Below are positions 1-10,555 of a DNA stretch of 64,000 nucleotides, piece after piece; within the stretch, counting starts at the first letter, position 1, and every line of letters starts with the position of its first letter. The DNA lies in contig CM067592.1 of the NCBI GenBank assembly GCA_034336665.1, positions 28,245,819 to 28,309,818 of the forward strand, in the 5' to 3' direction. Made by a program: the position numbers and the translations under genes. Source of the stretch: Luscinia megarhynchos. Lineage: Eukaryota; Chordata; Aves; Passeriformes; Turdidae. A model generated the notes under the pieces. The model made no database searches. It was not told the DNA's origin and saw only the letters and a program-made list of their open reading frames with translations.

Positions 1-1602
1 AATGGATGTGGTCAACAAAACAGCAGCTATGCCCCCAAGAACCAGCAAGAAGGAAACACAGCTTTCTTACATGCTATTTTCTGGAGGCAGTATATTGCAC
101 ACTAGACTAGAAGCCCTCTCTCCACCATGCGACATGGAAGAAGAATGATTTCAAGTGGGGACCTGAAAACAAGAAGCTTTTGAACAAATTAAACAGCAGA
201 TCGCTCACACGGTAGTTCTTGAGCCACTCAGAAAAGGGCGAGATGTGAAAAATGTTTTCTGTATGGCAGACAGAGAGAATGGTCCTTCCTGGCAAAAAGG
301 AGGCTCAGAAACGACTTTGGAGATACAAAGAATGTCTGGCCTGCTATATCCCAACTGAAAAAGAGATGCTGGCAGCTTATGAAAGGGTTTGAATAGCTTC
401 AGAAGTGATTTGCACTGAAGAACAGCTTCTTCTGGCACCCCAACCATGGATGCTGGGCTGGATGTTCAAAGGTAAAGTCACTTGCACGTATCACATCTCT
501 GATGTTACTAAACGGGTTGCACTGGTCACACACCTGACTCAAACATGAAATCACAACTGTCCAGGGGCTTAGAAATTATCATGATCTGGCCTAAAGGCAA
601 AAATTTCAGACTATCATCAAAGGAGGTGGAGGAGGAGTAAAAGGTATCATATGCTGAGGAGGCCCCACCATATAATCAGCTATCTGAAAATTAATAGTAA
701 GACACTCTTATCACTACAGGAATAAATTGAAAATATGAAAGCTGCTGCATGGATCCCTATGCAATGAGTTGCAAAAATTATCAAGGGACAAGGTGGATGA
801 AATCACGTTGCAGCTGAAAGCTGTCCAGCTGGATTTAGATATTGCTGAACAAGAGAAACAGCCAACACTCTACCTCTACACTGACTCATGGATACTCTGT
901 AGAGGTGGCTAAAATGATGGAAAAATTGTCAGGGCAGAGATAAATCCATCTGGGCAGCTGAACTGTGATGAGACATCACTACCTGGGATAGAAAAGCTGG
1001 CTGTAAAAGCTGATCATGTACATGTACATGCACATGCACTTAGGAGTGGTGCTACTGAAGAGCATTGCAACAATGGACAGGTGCATCAAGCTGCCAAGAT
1101 CCAACTAAGTTAGATCTGGATCGAAAACACTAAGGTGAATTATTTCTGCCTTGGTGGGCCCATGATGCCTCAGGTCATGAAGGAAGAGATGCAGCATACA
1201 GACAGGCTTGCGACTGAGGGGTGCACTTAACTATGACCACTACCTGCCAGGTTATCCATACCTGTGAAATATGCTCTACAATTAAGCAGGCCAAGAGGCT
1301 AAAACCCCTGTGTATGGGTGACAACATTTGAAAAATAAATATGGGGAGACCTGGCAGAACGATTACATCACACTCACACAAACATGCCAAGGCAAGCACT
1401 ACCTGCCTACAGTGGTGGAGACAACCATTGACTGGCTGGAGACACTCTGTGCCTTCTGCCACCATCTAGAACTCCATCCTGAGCCTTGAAAAGCAAGTCC
1501 TGTTGGGACATGGCAGCCCATAAGGAATTGAGTTGGACAGTGGGTCTCTTTTCAAAACCAACCTAGGGACACCTGGGCCAGAGTGCACAGTACTGAGTGG
1601 TT
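1..1602 (+). pseudogene. Endogenous retrovirus pol remnant, first part (RT end, RNase H, integrase N-half)
   Basis: This is the decayed pol gene of an old avian ERV, entering from the left edge. Translation in shifting frames gives, in order, the RT thumb/connection region (about 1-480), an RNase H domain with its YTDSW strand at 877-891, and integrase. The integrase zinc-binding His/His codons are at 1161-1163 and 1176-1178, and its Cys/Cys codons at 1263-1265 and 1272-1274. The first catalytic Asp codon is at 1361-1363 and the second at 1536-1538, where the usual DNG reads DSG. Several in-frame stops and frameshifts rule out a working product. The integrase reading breaks off at a Glu-Trp codon pair (1595-1600), where an LTR is inserted, and resumes at 3273. 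No LTR of this older element is visible. Domain identity comes from recalled retroviral family motifs; the exact ERV family was not determined. Confidence 0.85.
1597..1602. repeat. Target-site duplication, left copy
   Basis: The six bases GTGGTT directly precede the TG terminus of the inserted LTR. They match GTGGGT at 3272-3277 in five of six positions. A 6-bp duplication is typical of class II (ERVK-like) integration. The pol reading frame continues across the joined site, which supports this boundary. Confidence 0.75.
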
Positions 1603-1778
1603 TGACACTGGCCAAACACCAGGCATCCATGGAAGTCGCTCACTCACCCTCCCCTGCCACAGCTGGACAGATGAGAAAAAGAAAAATTTTCTAAAAAATT
1701 ATGAAGGCTTCATGAGTTAAGTACCAGGAGTAAATACGGAAAGGGCAAAACAGGCTCAGCCTGTAAGTACAAAGAGAA

Positions 1779-1784
1779 TTTATT
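1779..1784 (-). promoter_or_regulatory. LTR polyadenylation signal AATAAA
   Basis: The + strand reads TTTATT here, which is AATAAA on the - strand, near the 3' end of the LTR. It fits the R-region poly(A) signal of an LTR read on the - strand and is the main internal clue to LTR orientation. Confidence 0.45.
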
Positions 1785-2240
1785 ACTAACAGAGTCAGAA
1801 GAGGATAATGAGAACTAAAACAAGCCCTTAAAAAACAACCATCTTTTTTTCCCCAAGCCTCTTCCTCCTACCCACCAACAGAGCAGGGAGACAGGGCATC
1901 AGGGTGTTGGTCAGCTCCTTACCCAAGGATCTTCTTCCACTAATCAGGGAGAGGAGTCCTTCTCCCGTGAGGCCATGGGGTCCCTCCCACAGGACACAGT
2001 TCTGCATGAATTTCTCTAGTGTGACTACAAACCTCATGAGCAGCAGCCCTACCAAAACTACTGCAACGTGAGTCCCTCCCACAGGCACACAGTCCTCCCA
2101 AAACTGCTGTGGTGTGGGTCACTCTTCCACAGGGTGCAGTCCTCCAAGGACAGGCTGCTCCAGCCTGGAAGCAGAGCCCCCTCTCTACCCCCAGGATCAC
2201 AGCCTGCACCTGCACCCATCTGCTCCAGCATGGGCAGCTC

Positions 2241-2997
2241 CATGGGCTGTGGGTGGATCTCTGTATTCCCCCTGGATCCTCACAGGCTGTGGATGGATCT
2301 CTGCATCCCTCGTAAATCCCATGGGCTGTGGGTGGATCTATGGATCCCCATGGGCTGTGGGTGGATCTCTCATCCCCCATGGATCCCCATGGGCTGTGGG
2401 TGGATCTCTCATCCCCCATGGATCCCCATGGGCTGTGGGTGGATCTCTGCATCCCCCTGGATCCCCATGGGCTGTGGGTGGATCTCTGCATTCCCCCTGG
2501 ATCCCCATGGGCTGTGAGTGGATCTCTGCATTCCCCCTGGATCCCCATGGGCTGTGGGTGGATCTCTGCATTCCCCATGGATCCCATGGGCTGTGGGTGG
2601 ATCTCTGCATTCCCCTGGATCCCCCATGGGCTGTGGGTGGATCTCTGCATCCCCCCATGGATCCCATGGGCTGTGGGTGGATCTCTGCATTCCCCTGGAT
2701 CCCCATGGGCTGTGGGTGGATCTCTGCATCCCCCATGGATCCCCATGGGCTGTGGGTGGATCTCTGCATTCCCCTGGATCCCCATGGGCTGTGGGTGGAT
2801 CTCTGCATCCCCCATGGATCCCATGGGCTGTGGGTGGATCTCTGCATTCCCCTGGATCCCCATGGGCTGTGGGTGGATCTCTGCATCCCCCATGGATCCC
2901 CATGGGCTGTGGGTGGATCTCTGCATTCCCCTGGATCCCCATGGGCTGTGGGTGGATCTCTGCATTCCCCTGGATCCCATGGGCTGTGGGTGGATCC
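2241..2997. repeat. Minisatellite inside the LTR, about 20 copies of a 39-40 bp unit
   Basis: The core ATGGGCTGTGGGTGGATC recurs about every 39-40 bp, with starts near 2241, 2318, 2349, 2389, 2428, 2468, 2508 and so on to 2979. Units end in one of two variants: ...GCATTCCCCTGGATCC or ...GCATCCCCCATGGATCC. From about 2585 to 2900 the two variants alternate, which makes a roughly 79-bp higher-order dimer. The first three units are more diverged (2281 is the most altered; 2318 is shortened). Every unit carries GGATCC and most carry CCATGG. The unit lacks stop codons in most frames, so long open frames appear on both strands. These are a by-product of the repeat, not genes. Confidence 0.97.
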
Positions 2998-3271
2998 TGA
3001 ATTGACCTTGGAGTTGCCACATCCTCATCTCCTCTTCTTCGCTAACTGAAATTATCAGTGTCCTACTTTGTTTTGAATTTCTTCCCAAATATGTTATCAC
3101 AGAGATGTGACCAACCTCTCTCACTGGCCCAGCTTTGGCCAGCAGTGTGTCCATCTTCAGAGCCATCAGGGCTGGCTCTGACAGGCACGGTGGAAGCTTC
3201 AGCAGCTTCTCACAGAAGCCACCTCAGTGGCCCCTCCACTACCACAAAACAGGCCATGTAAAACCAACACA

Positions 3272-3277
3272 GTGGGT
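3272..3277. repeat. Target-site duplication, right copy
   Basis: GTGGGT follows the other LTR terminus and matches GTGGTT at 1597-1602 with one mismatch. The interrupted Trp codon of integrase is restored at 3273-3275. Confidence 0.75.
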
Positions 3278-3870
3278 GTTATTACATTACCTGTCAGGTA
3301 GCAACCTCTGAGAAAGTTGAGCACTGCAATGGTCTGTTGAAAACCACATTGAAAGCAATGGGTGGGGAACCCTTCAAACACTAAAATCTAAATTTATTTA
3401 ACAGTGGAGCTGAGCTGGGGCTGCCCAGCCAAAATCTCCATGTCTGTAGAAGGAAATGTCTGTGGTGAATGTGGGAAATGTGTTAGGCAACACTAGGTTT
3501 GGTCAGATAAGGCAAACCCATCAGTGTTTTTGCACTCTGGACCTGAGTGCACCTAGAGGGTAAAGCAGAGGGATGGGGAAGCACACCATGTACCTCAAGG
3601 GGATTTGGTTTTTGTGTGAGAACAGTCTGCTTGAATTGTATTTTATTTGTTACTGAATGACACTGCCACTGCATGCCATAATTACCATGGACAATGAGGA
3701 TGGCCTGCTCCTGGTACACCTGCCATGAGCACCTGATGCAGATGTCAACCACCCAACAGCAAACCAACCCTCCTGCCCTGGAAGACATCTAGGATGGATA
3801 AAACCCACAGTCACAGACTAAATGAACTCAACAGACCCTTTGGAGGGACAAGCATTGACTACAGAAATTA
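3278..3870 (+). pseudogene. Endogenous retrovirus pol remnant, second part (integrase C-half) and 3' flank
   Basis: The integrase reading continues here after the LTR. The third catalytic residue, Glu, is the GAG at 3319-3321, and it is followed by the conserved Asn-Gly-Leu-Leu-Lys-Thr stretch (about 3328-3345). The frame then runs into a stop near 3378. A VPQGDL-like C-terminal stretch at about 3590-3608 marks the end of pol. Together with 1-1602, the Asp, Asp and Glu positions of the integrase core can all be traced, split by the LTR. From about 3630 to 3870 the sequence may be the ERV 3' region, but no LTR of the old element is recognised there. Stops and frameshifts make it non-functional. 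Confidence 0.75.
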
Positions 3871-3899
3871 TTTCTTCACTTGTATGTATGTAATGAATA

Positions 3900-3905
<6 letters not shown>

Positions 3906-3978
<73 letters not shown>
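3906..3978. repeat. (AC)n(TA)n compound microsatellite
   Basis: About 26 AC dinucleotides (3906-3958) run directly into about 10 TA dinucleotides (3959-3978). This is alternating purine-pyrimidine sequence, likely length-polymorphic. Open frames over it on both strands are artefacts. Confidence 0.98.
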
Positions 3979-4087
3979 CACAATATAATATGTGTGTCAT
4001 TGGAAAGTGTAGTATTTGGACATGATGTAGATGGTACAAAATACAGGCCATGTCCTCTTGTCCTCTCACTGCAGGCATGGTAGATGA

Positions 4088-4215
4088 AACCAGCCACCAC
4101 CTTGAGACTAAACAAATCTAGCTCCCTTCAGCTGTTCCTCAAAAGACATGTTTTTAGACCTTTCACAAGCCTAGCTGCCCTTTGCTGGACACGTTCCAGC
4201 ATTTCCTGAGGATAA
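4088..4215 (-). mobile_element. CR1: CR1 LINE fragment (3' region)
   Basis: The - strand shows a diverged stretch of the CR1 ORF2 end/3' region. The + strand text around 4108-4195 (ACTAAACAAATCTAGCTCCC, then CTTTGCTGGACACGTTCCAG) is the antisense of the segment found in the CR1 copies at 41.3-42.1 kb and 56.5-57.3 kb. The fragment is short, truncated at both ends and old. Confidence 0.7.
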
Positions 4216-7200
4216 TCACACTGTTATCATGTGTCATTGGAAAAAGCATCCACATTTTATGTTCTCTGCTATAGGTATCTGTGCTTTCTTGACACCATTG
4301 GTCATTTTCTTGTGCGTCAATTGCTCAGGAGGTAAACCCACATCTTAAATGCTGTCATATGTCTTGTCATGATATTAAAATATAATTAACGCTAAAGACC
4401 AACAAAATAAAATTACTTTGATAGAAGTACAATTATTAAAAAAAAAAAGGGTCTGCTAATCACATTATGAAGTCTTAAACAACTTCTTCAGGTCTTACTC
4501 AGAAACCTAAAACTACTTAAATATTCAGACTCACACAGTCATACCCAAAATCCAAAGCTGAAGGATGTTTTATGACATCATATTATTAAAGTAACACAGT
4601 GGAGGGAAAAAAAATTTAGGGCATGTCTGTATCGCTGGATTTCTCCAAGACCACACACACCTGATCACAAATATCAATGACAGGGTGCTAAGAAAGCTCT
4701 AACCCTCATGGGTTTTTTGCCTCCATTTTAGACCTTTAAAAGCTACTCATTAGCACTTAGTTTCTGTAACCTTGGCTAGCATAAGAAACCTCAAAAATTA
4801 CACCACAGCTAAATTATCGTATTGTATAAAAAATGTATTTCTCCACTGCTAGAAACGTACAGGTACATTTATTCACTTCTAGCCACGTGCTGTGCTATAT
4901 AATTACAGTATCTTAAATAATAATTAGAAGATTGAATGAGAATCTGCATGTACTTATATATACATTTTTACAGCTGCAGGGAGACAGCAAAGGAAGACAA
5001 TTTTTTTCCTTGAAATTCAGCTAGCAACAGCAGATGTCAGTGATATGGTACAACTCAGGAAAAGCTTAAAATGCCCCCATAAATCCTCCTATGCCTATTA
5101 CAGAGATTGCCACTGAATACCAGGGAAAAGAAAACAACAGGACTCCTTTAGAATTAAGAATTAAAAAACTCCAACACAGCAAAACAGTCCGCTTGTATCA
5201 AATAACACTAAAAGATACAAAGGCCGAGAATTTTCTATGTAACTCCAGTCTAACTAGGTATCTAACTGAATCTTGTCTTTCCTATCAGCAACACATTCTA
5301 ATCTCAGTCAAATTCATTTACATACATCTGGCAAACAATTCAAATAATCTGTAATGCCCATAACTGTGTCTAGTACTTCAGCATATGCTTTTATTGTTAC
5401 CTGAAATGTCAGTTGTGTGAGGCTGCTCAGTAGCATAGGTAAATGCTAGACTAACTTTCTGGAGGAAAGGACTAATTTTGAGGGCATCTGGTCAAAGGCC
5501 CATAGTAAATTTAACCTATCATAAATTTCCACAATATTCTGCTACATGGATATCATGGTGACCCTTTTGTAGATGGCATTTACTGCCTAGGTAATAACTT
5601 TGAACAATTCATGTGCCCTTTGTCCATGAGCATCTCTTATGGGTCATAATCTAAGCCTTAGAAAAGTTTTAAGTATTTAATAGCTATATACAGAAACACC
5701 AAACCTGCTTTGCCATTGACCTCCTACTACTGCCAATCAAACTGTGAAATTTAGAAAAATTATAGTTCCTTAATACTTCAGATAGGAACCAGATGAGAAT
5801 TTTAATAGCAAGTACTTTATGCATGCTAAGTCAAATAAATTTCTAGAAAAAGGACACAAATAAGTCCCCAGCTTTCAAAAAACAAGGGTATCACCCATGA
5901 CTCACCCATACCAACCTCAAAAAGATCACATTACATACTATTAGACATATAATAATATTATATTGGGACTAATACTGGGACTTGCGTACTAGATCAAGAG
6001 TACAAACTCAACCAGGTAGTTCTAAGTCTTCTTGAAATATATTTTGTAAGAGCTGCAGTATATTTACACAAGCTACAAAACTTTTTTTATTAGACTTATA
6101 CTGGCATGTTTTGTACACAATTAAATAACTCTATGCGGCCTTCCTATAGTACAACTACAGAATGCTACTGAATGCACAGAATGCATAGAATGCTACTGAA
6201 GCAGAACAAGATTGAAAGGAAAGGTAACAAGTATTTAGAAGCTAATCTAGGAGTAACTTTGCACTCCTCTTTCTTCTTATTTTTGTTTTTAATTTCCTTT
6301 TGCATACAAAATAATATCCAGGTAATTTTATACCATGGCTCAGGAAGAAAACTTTTTTAGGAGTGTTCTAACATCTTAGAAGGCAAAAGCTCAGACACTT
6401 GGTAGAACTCCTGCAACTTCAGTTAAAATAAAAAAAATCCATACTACACTGTACTGTTCCCAAGCAACAGCTTGTATCTGCAGGTCTCGTCCACTTCAAA
6501 AGCACCTCTATTTGAATTGTATCTCCATTTAAAGATCAAAAAACTGAAACAGAATGGAAAAATGTTCCAGAATTTTTCAATAGGTCTGTTTCCTGTATCT
6601 GCAACTATGAGAAGATTTCAATCACATATAAACACTGCTTTACATGCACATAGCCAGCCAATTTTTCATCCACAGCCTCTCTCACACCTGTATGAATATC
6701 AGTTTAATATATATTTCTTTCAACAACAACGCTTCCAGCATTGCAACGATGCTATATAGACTTGACACAGAAACATACTTAGTATGTTTCCTTAATGTCT
6801 GTGCTGTAATAAAGAGAAAATAGAATTAGTATTCTCAAATTCTAAGCCTGATTGTCACTAAACCTTTTTTAAAATAAGAAACAGGTCAATAAATATCATG
6901 CATTTACAAGTCTAGCCTCCTAGGCAGGTACATAGATAAAATCATATAAGCATCAGAAAAAGTTATGGACAACAGTAAGAGGCAAAATCTAAGAATGTCT
7001 GTATGCTCAAGTAACTTTAAGCAGCAGGATTACAAATACAGCAAGTATGCTTTGCAGGTTTGTGATTTCGGAGAAAAAATTTAACCCTCCAGCAAAAATC
7101 AAGAGGTGTAAAACACAAGAATCCTCAGAAAAGCCTCAGAGGCCACAATTCTGCTGCTTCAGCAACTGCAAAAATCAATGCAACTTTTTAGCTCAGCTTT

Positions 7201-10200
7201 TGGTTTAGTAAGCATCTTCTTATTTGCCTCTGCAAGTAAGACTAATCGACTGCAATTCTTCATCATTCCTTTTTTGTTTTTAATAAGCAAAATACTGAAT
7301 GACTGGTTAAGACCTATAAGCTTGTTGGCTGTTTTAATATCCTCTCCGTTGCTGTACCTGGAACGTTTTTCCATGCACAGTAACTGCATGGCACATATAG
7401 GTAAAAAGCAGCCACACTATGTATAGAAGTACAGTGAAAAGGAAGCAACAAACTTCATAACATAGATACTTCTATTGCTACTGAGCTGAAATGTCACTCT
7501 ATGTAGAGCACTGCATACTGTCTCGGGTGTTTGGAATTTGCCCTAGGAAATTCTGAATAGCTGCATTCCCACCTCCACAAGTAGTTTGAGGTCACTTCTA
7601 GTAAGGAGAACTTAAGACTCATTGAAAAGAAACAGCAACAAAAGCACTACAGGGTATCTGCACACAACACATAAGAAATTAGAGTTATTTGGTTTGTTTT
7701 CCCACAAAAGCCTCAGAATTATGAAGTATTACAACCTAAAGGTTAATAATATTTATTAGTACAGTTTTAAAGAATTTAAGCATCTTCACCTACAGGATCT
7801 CTTTACAAATAAAACTGAAGAAACTATTATTATTTAAATTTCAAAAGCCCAAACAATTAAGAAGTAATGTAATATATTTAGGTACCCATGATACATTTCT
7901 CACCACTGTATTCATTTTTAGAAGTATCCACTCAATATACTTTATTGAGAACACTGTATTAAACTAGTCCAATTAGGGCATAGTGAACTGAATTTGAATG
8001 AGATCCACTTAAAATAATAGGCCTAAAATTGCACAGAATAGAAGCTTTTTGCAAATTTATACATTATTGTAATATCTAGTACAATATCCTTAGGCATGTT
8101 TAATCAGCACTTACAATGTTAATAAAAACAGCAATAATAATATAACATTAAATCCACTTTGGGCTTTTGGTAGGTTTAGACAGCAGTTACATTTCAACAA
8201 AAGAGCAAAGCAAAATGATTGATTGTTCAATTATGGATCTGCCCTGCGATAGAAACATGGTGCACTGCAAAGGTATCAATTCCCATAAAGGAAATGGAAA
8301 GTTTTCTGTTGCATAGAGTGATCACCACAGCCAACAATAAACCTCTTTTTAAAGTATGGTTGAGTGAAAACCAGCAGGACAAGAGCAAAAGGACATCTAA
8401 CAAAACTAGTGTGAAAATAGTTAAGCAAGGCTCCTGGAAGAGTGCTACTGGAAAAATAATCACCAAGATTTCTAGTCCTCCTCTACATTCCAGTGTCATA
8501 AATAGGAGGAAAAAAACAATAGGATTCAGAAAGTGTACAAAAAATTCTTAAATACCCCATGTAGTACAGGCATAGTTTAGAAAATATATTTTCAGGAGAA
8601 TTTTAAGAGCACTGAAATTACAAGTTTTTCTTCTTTTAAAATAAGAATGATAGGATGTTTTCCAGAGCACCAGCACAGACAGTTCAAAAAGCCTGACTGA
8701 ACTCTCAGCCTGCATAGCAGAAAATATTACCATCTCCACAATCTAGTAGCTCTATGAAATGCCCATTTCTTGTGTCTGTGAGATGGAGTAATGTTATTTC
8801 AGACAGAGGTTTCTTATCCTGAAGGAAAGGAAATTATAAAAATACTATTGTGTATTGACTGCCTGATTTAAAATTCCCCCAAATTATACTTAACAGAACT
8901 TCTGTAACAATTCCTTTTACTGGCTATGTTCCTAAGTCCTTCTTGAAGCAAGACAGGCTCATATTGCCCAGTCCCTACACAGTAAGCCACACAGACCTAA
9001 TCCAGCCCTCAGAGAATTTACACTGTAAGATACCTGTGTGTTCATTCCTAGAAAAAAAATCTTATTTTCAATTAACCACTGTAGTCAGAGCAAATTTTAA
9101 AAAGTGTGGCTGTCACTCTTACTTTAGATTCTAAGTCCAGAAGAGAAAAAGCACAGTGCTTTCAGATAATTATCAAATAAATTATTGTAATTAATTTCAC
9201 ATATGCAACATTGCAAATATTTCCTACGATACAGAACTGCAAAGTTCTATACTACTACAAAATAAAGCTAGGGATAGGTACAGTAAATCATCATGAGGCA
9301 AAATAAGGCCTTTATTCATTAGTTGAGAGTTTTATAAAGATTTGTGATCTTTACAGACTCTGGCCCATGTCATAAACTCATGGAGAAACTCAGTTATACA
9401 AATTTAATTTTTGAAATTAATTTTGTTGAGAAAGGTCAACATAGTTAAAGAAGACAAAACTACAGTACAAACATTAACCAATGCAATAATACTTCAACAG
9501 GAATTTTTTTTTAATTAAGTAAATTAAGAACAAGAGCTAAAAAAAAATGCTTTGCACTTATTATCCAATGGCACCTCCTGCAAAGTATCTGAAACTTTAC
9601 ACCATGAAAGACACATGCAACTCGTCTGGGCAAAAGCAGCAAGCAGTACTGAAACTGTCATAAAAGAGCTCGTATTTGCTTCATGAGGTTTCTTTTTGGT
9701 GAAGCAGAGCTCCAAACTCATTGAAGTTTTCAACTGTCTTAATACACATACACAGCTTAGGAACCAAAAAAGCCCACGCAGTCTTTTACTTCATGCCTAC
9801 TCAGCAACAGCAAAAGCAACATAAAATATGGGAACTCTCTGTCAAGAGAAATGAAAGCAAGAACAAAGTTATCTCCTTCATATTTTCCTTCAAGAATAGT
9901 ATTAAACACTAAGTGCTGGTTTTCTGGAATGTTTGCTTTCTTCCTGGAAGTCCTATAACGATGAGAACATCCTTCACGATTTGTATGACAGAGACCAGGA
10001 AAAGCTCCTTTCCAACACTTCTGGATCTCATGGAACACACAAACAAAATGGCACTGTTGCATGGCAAGCATTTGCCACTGCTAGCTATTAAATACAACAA
10101 GAATTTTAACAGCAGAAGCGCATATGGAGGGTGTTGTAAGGTGGCCTATAGCAGTTCTGAAGTAAAACAACCATTTGATGATGCCATTTTTCCTGAACAA

Positions 10201-10555
10201 ACTGGTTAAAATCAAATCACATAGCTCAGATAAAACTGCATTAAACTATATTCTGTTACATCAATTGACCAAAAATTTTAAAAAGTTGAGTAAAATTATG
10301 ATACAGTCATGAAATGCAGGATTATGCATTTTCCAGAAGATTTATTTCAGTTAGTCCATAAAAAAATGCTCAAAGAGACAGAAATGAGATTGTGTGGCCT
10401 GCTGCAAGACCATCTTAAATTCTTAGCCTGTATTTGAAAACATAACCTGGGTTTTTTAGTTTCTAGTATAGTGTACAGGATTTTATCTCAAAATATTCCT
10501 CCAACATTAGCTGAGTTACTTTAAAAATATCTCCTTATTTTCAGGCTATTCACTG
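4216..10555. other. AT-rich sequence, no gene recognised
   Basis: About 6.3 kb of AT-rich, intron- or intergenic-like DNA. The open frames present (for example 8219-8551 +, 9913-10209 +, 9757-10071 -) show no recognisable domain and no supporting splice context, and are best read as chance. There are short A- and T-runs but no clear interspersed repeat that I can name. Confidence 0.6.

Larger units (their letters stand above)
1603..3271 (-). mobile_element. Solo LTR (ERVK-like) inserted antisense in the older ERV pol
   Basis: On the - strand the element starts TGTGTTGG at 3271 and ends GTGTCA at 1603, the canonical TG...CA LTR ends. It is flanked by the 6-bp duplications at 1597-1602 and 3272-3277. 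An AATAAA on the - strand lies at 1784-1779, about 180 bp before the 3' end, so the - strand is sense. No internal gag-pol-env of this element is present, so it is a solo LTR left by LTR-LTR recombination. It is unusually long (1669 bp) because about 757 bp of its middle is a minisatellite. A second, more degenerate tandem structure (roughly 45-bp units with a GTCCCTCCCACAGG-like core near 1977, 2068 and 2111) sits between the minisatellite and the 3' end. Its text resembles an LTR family I recall as abundant in songbirds; that identification is from memory only. Confidence 0.8.

Noticed and set aside
2241..2997. CRISPR-like array
   Set aside because: Units are head-to-tail with no unique spacers, and the host is eukaryotic. 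It is a minisatellite.
2114..3049. 311-codon open frame on + and several 180-225 codon frames on both strands
   Set aside because: All lie on the minisatellite, whose unit has few stops in any frame. Five frames are open at once, which indicates repeat artefact and not coding.
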